This document shows positions 63,504 to 64,000 of a stretch of DNA of 64,000 bases, one piece after another. Under the pieces are notes generated by a model. It was not told the origin of the DNA. It worked only from the letters and a program-made list of their open reading frames with translations, and made no database searches. A program made the translations under genes and the position numbers. The DNA lies in assembly GCA_008508345.1 (NCBI GenBank), contig QNGE01000768.1, positions 165,029 to 229,028 on the forward strand, written 5' to 3'. The DNA comes from Paragonimus westermani. Its lineage: Eukaryota > Platyhelminthes > Trematoda > Plagiorchiida > Troglotrematidae. Each line of letters begins with the position of its first letter. Positions within the stretch are counted from its first letter, which is position 1.

Positions 63504-63762
63504 TCTTGGTGACCAATCCATCAAACAGTTATACACGATCATTGCTATTCTTTGTCGAATAGCATAACTCATCGAGTATTGTATTATTCGTGTTCGATTT
63601 TATCCGTATTATTCTCCAGACTTGTTTTTCCTTTTGGTGCCCAGTGCATCAAAAAAGAATTGTATACGATCATTGCTATTCGTTGAAGAATTGCATAAAT
63701 CACTGTGTGTTAGATTGTTTGTGTTTGATAGTATCCGTATTGTTTTCTAGCTTCTTGTTTCC
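63504..63762. repeat. two tandem ~130-bp units (probable LINE 5' monomers)
   Basis: Unit 1 (63504-63631) and unit 2 (63632-63762) align: TTGGTG-CCA-T-CATCAAA, ATACACGATCATTGCTATTC versus ATACGATCATTGCTATTC, then GTGTTCGATTTTATCCGTATTATT versus a GTGTTTGATAGTATCCGTATTGTT variant, ending CTTGTTT-TCCTTTT. Tandem promoter monomers are common in the 5' untranslated regions of some LINEs, and the next ATG starts a PHD-finger frame typical of LINE ORF1. Confidence 0.75.
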
Positions 63763-63805
63763 TTTTCATTAACAACTGTCATATTTACTCACAGACTATA
63801 ACACA

Positions 63806-64000
63806 ATGACGTGCACAAGATCCAGCAGCATCGGTGGATCAGAGGTATCGAGTACTTGTGGTCGTTTCGGCTGCCGCATGACTGTTCAGAACGATATGCA
63901 ATGCCAGACGTGCCTACACTGGTATCACTTTAAGTGTACTGACCTCGGGGAGGACCAGTACGCCTTGCTCACTTCTTCAAAAAGATCATTTATCTGTATG
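63806..64000 (+). CDS. PHD-finger protein, 5' part, cut by window end; probable LINE ORF1
   Basis: A 65-codon open frame running off the window. It starts at an ATG following the tandem units and a TTTACTCACAG pyrimidine-AG stretch. Zinc-ligand spacing fits a PHD finger: Cys18-x4-Cys23, Cys33-x2-Cys36, His41-x2-Cys44, then a long loop to Cys64, with the eighth ligand expected beyond the end. The QCQTCLHWYHFKC core (32-44) is the most diagnostic part. PHD fingers occur in chromatin proteins and in ORF1 of CR1-type LINEs. The upstream monomers favour the LINE, where ORF1 would bind the element RNA or help integration. A host PHD gene is the alternative. Confidence 0.65.
   Translation, partial: MTCTRSSSIGGSEVSSTCGRFGCRMTVQNDMQCQTCLHWYHFKCTDLGEDQYALLTSSKRSFICM

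Noticed and set aside
1..64000. CRISPR arrays, bacterial operons, rRNA genes
   Set aside because: No regularly spaced repeats, no dense coding and no rRNA-like sequence were seen.

Overview
This window reads as a piece of animal nuclear genome, most probably a parasitic flatworm (trematode). I see no operons, ribosome-binding sites or dense coding. The few recognisable proteins are retroelement domains typical of flatworm genomes, plus one secreted C-type-lectin-like protein with a plausible GT-AG splice junction. The flatworm call is inference from the repeat content and has not been tested by a search. Most of the 64 kb carries only short random reading frames.

Layout. (1) 1-6 kb: no recognised gene, but a 516-bp solo LTR at 3093-3608. 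(2) 6.0-6.7 kb: the 3' end of a Penelope-like retroelement (PLE) on the minus strand with a GIY-YIG endonuclease reading frame. (3) 8.46-8.76 kb: a tRNA-derived short repeat with intact A and B boxes. (4) 12.6-14.1 kb: a heavily mutated non-LTR (LINE) reverse transcriptase, followed by a 270-bp repeat that recurs at 21.2 kb. (5) 18.95-21.72 kb: a decayed but nearly full-length PLE on the minus strand (N-terminal region, reverse transcriptase, GIY-YIG endonuclease), with 540-bp-offset direct repeats upstream. (6) 23.0-23.5 kb: a repeat of unknown type, with a second copy in the opposite orientation at 57.9-58.4 kb. (7) 24.4-24.9 kb: an unassigned 165-codon open frame. (8) 36.3-37.3 kb: the only convincing host gene, a signal-peptide C-type-lectin-like protein with probable further exons. 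(9) 37.9 kb: a second, unrelated tRNA-like repeat head. (10) 39.2-39.7 kb: a second copy of the solo LTR. (11) 49.5 kb: a perfect 16-bp-stem hairpin. (12) 51.1-51.5 kb: a second type of LTR with TATA box and poly(A) signal. (13) 54.3-55.35 kb: a GC-richer stretch with broken reading frames on the minus strand. (14) 57.1-57.4 kb: a palindromic element and an old copy of the 8.5-kb repeat. (15) 60.6-60.9 kb: a third copy of that repeat, whose left end is the inverse of the 8.5-kb copy's right end. (16) 61.3-62.0 kb: a PLE fragment on the plus strand preceded by an inverted copy of its own 3' end. (17) 63.5-64.0 kb: two tandem ~130-bp units leading into a PHD-finger reading frame cut by the window end, probably the 5' end of a LINE.

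The genes do not form a pathway. The window records several retroelement lineages (PLE, LINE, two LTR families, tRNA-derived SINE-like repeats) inserted around one lectin-like gene. I found no evidence for a novel defence or catalytic system. The most unusual structures are the inverted-end tRNA-like repeat, the fold-back PLE and the unknown 23/58-kb repeat.
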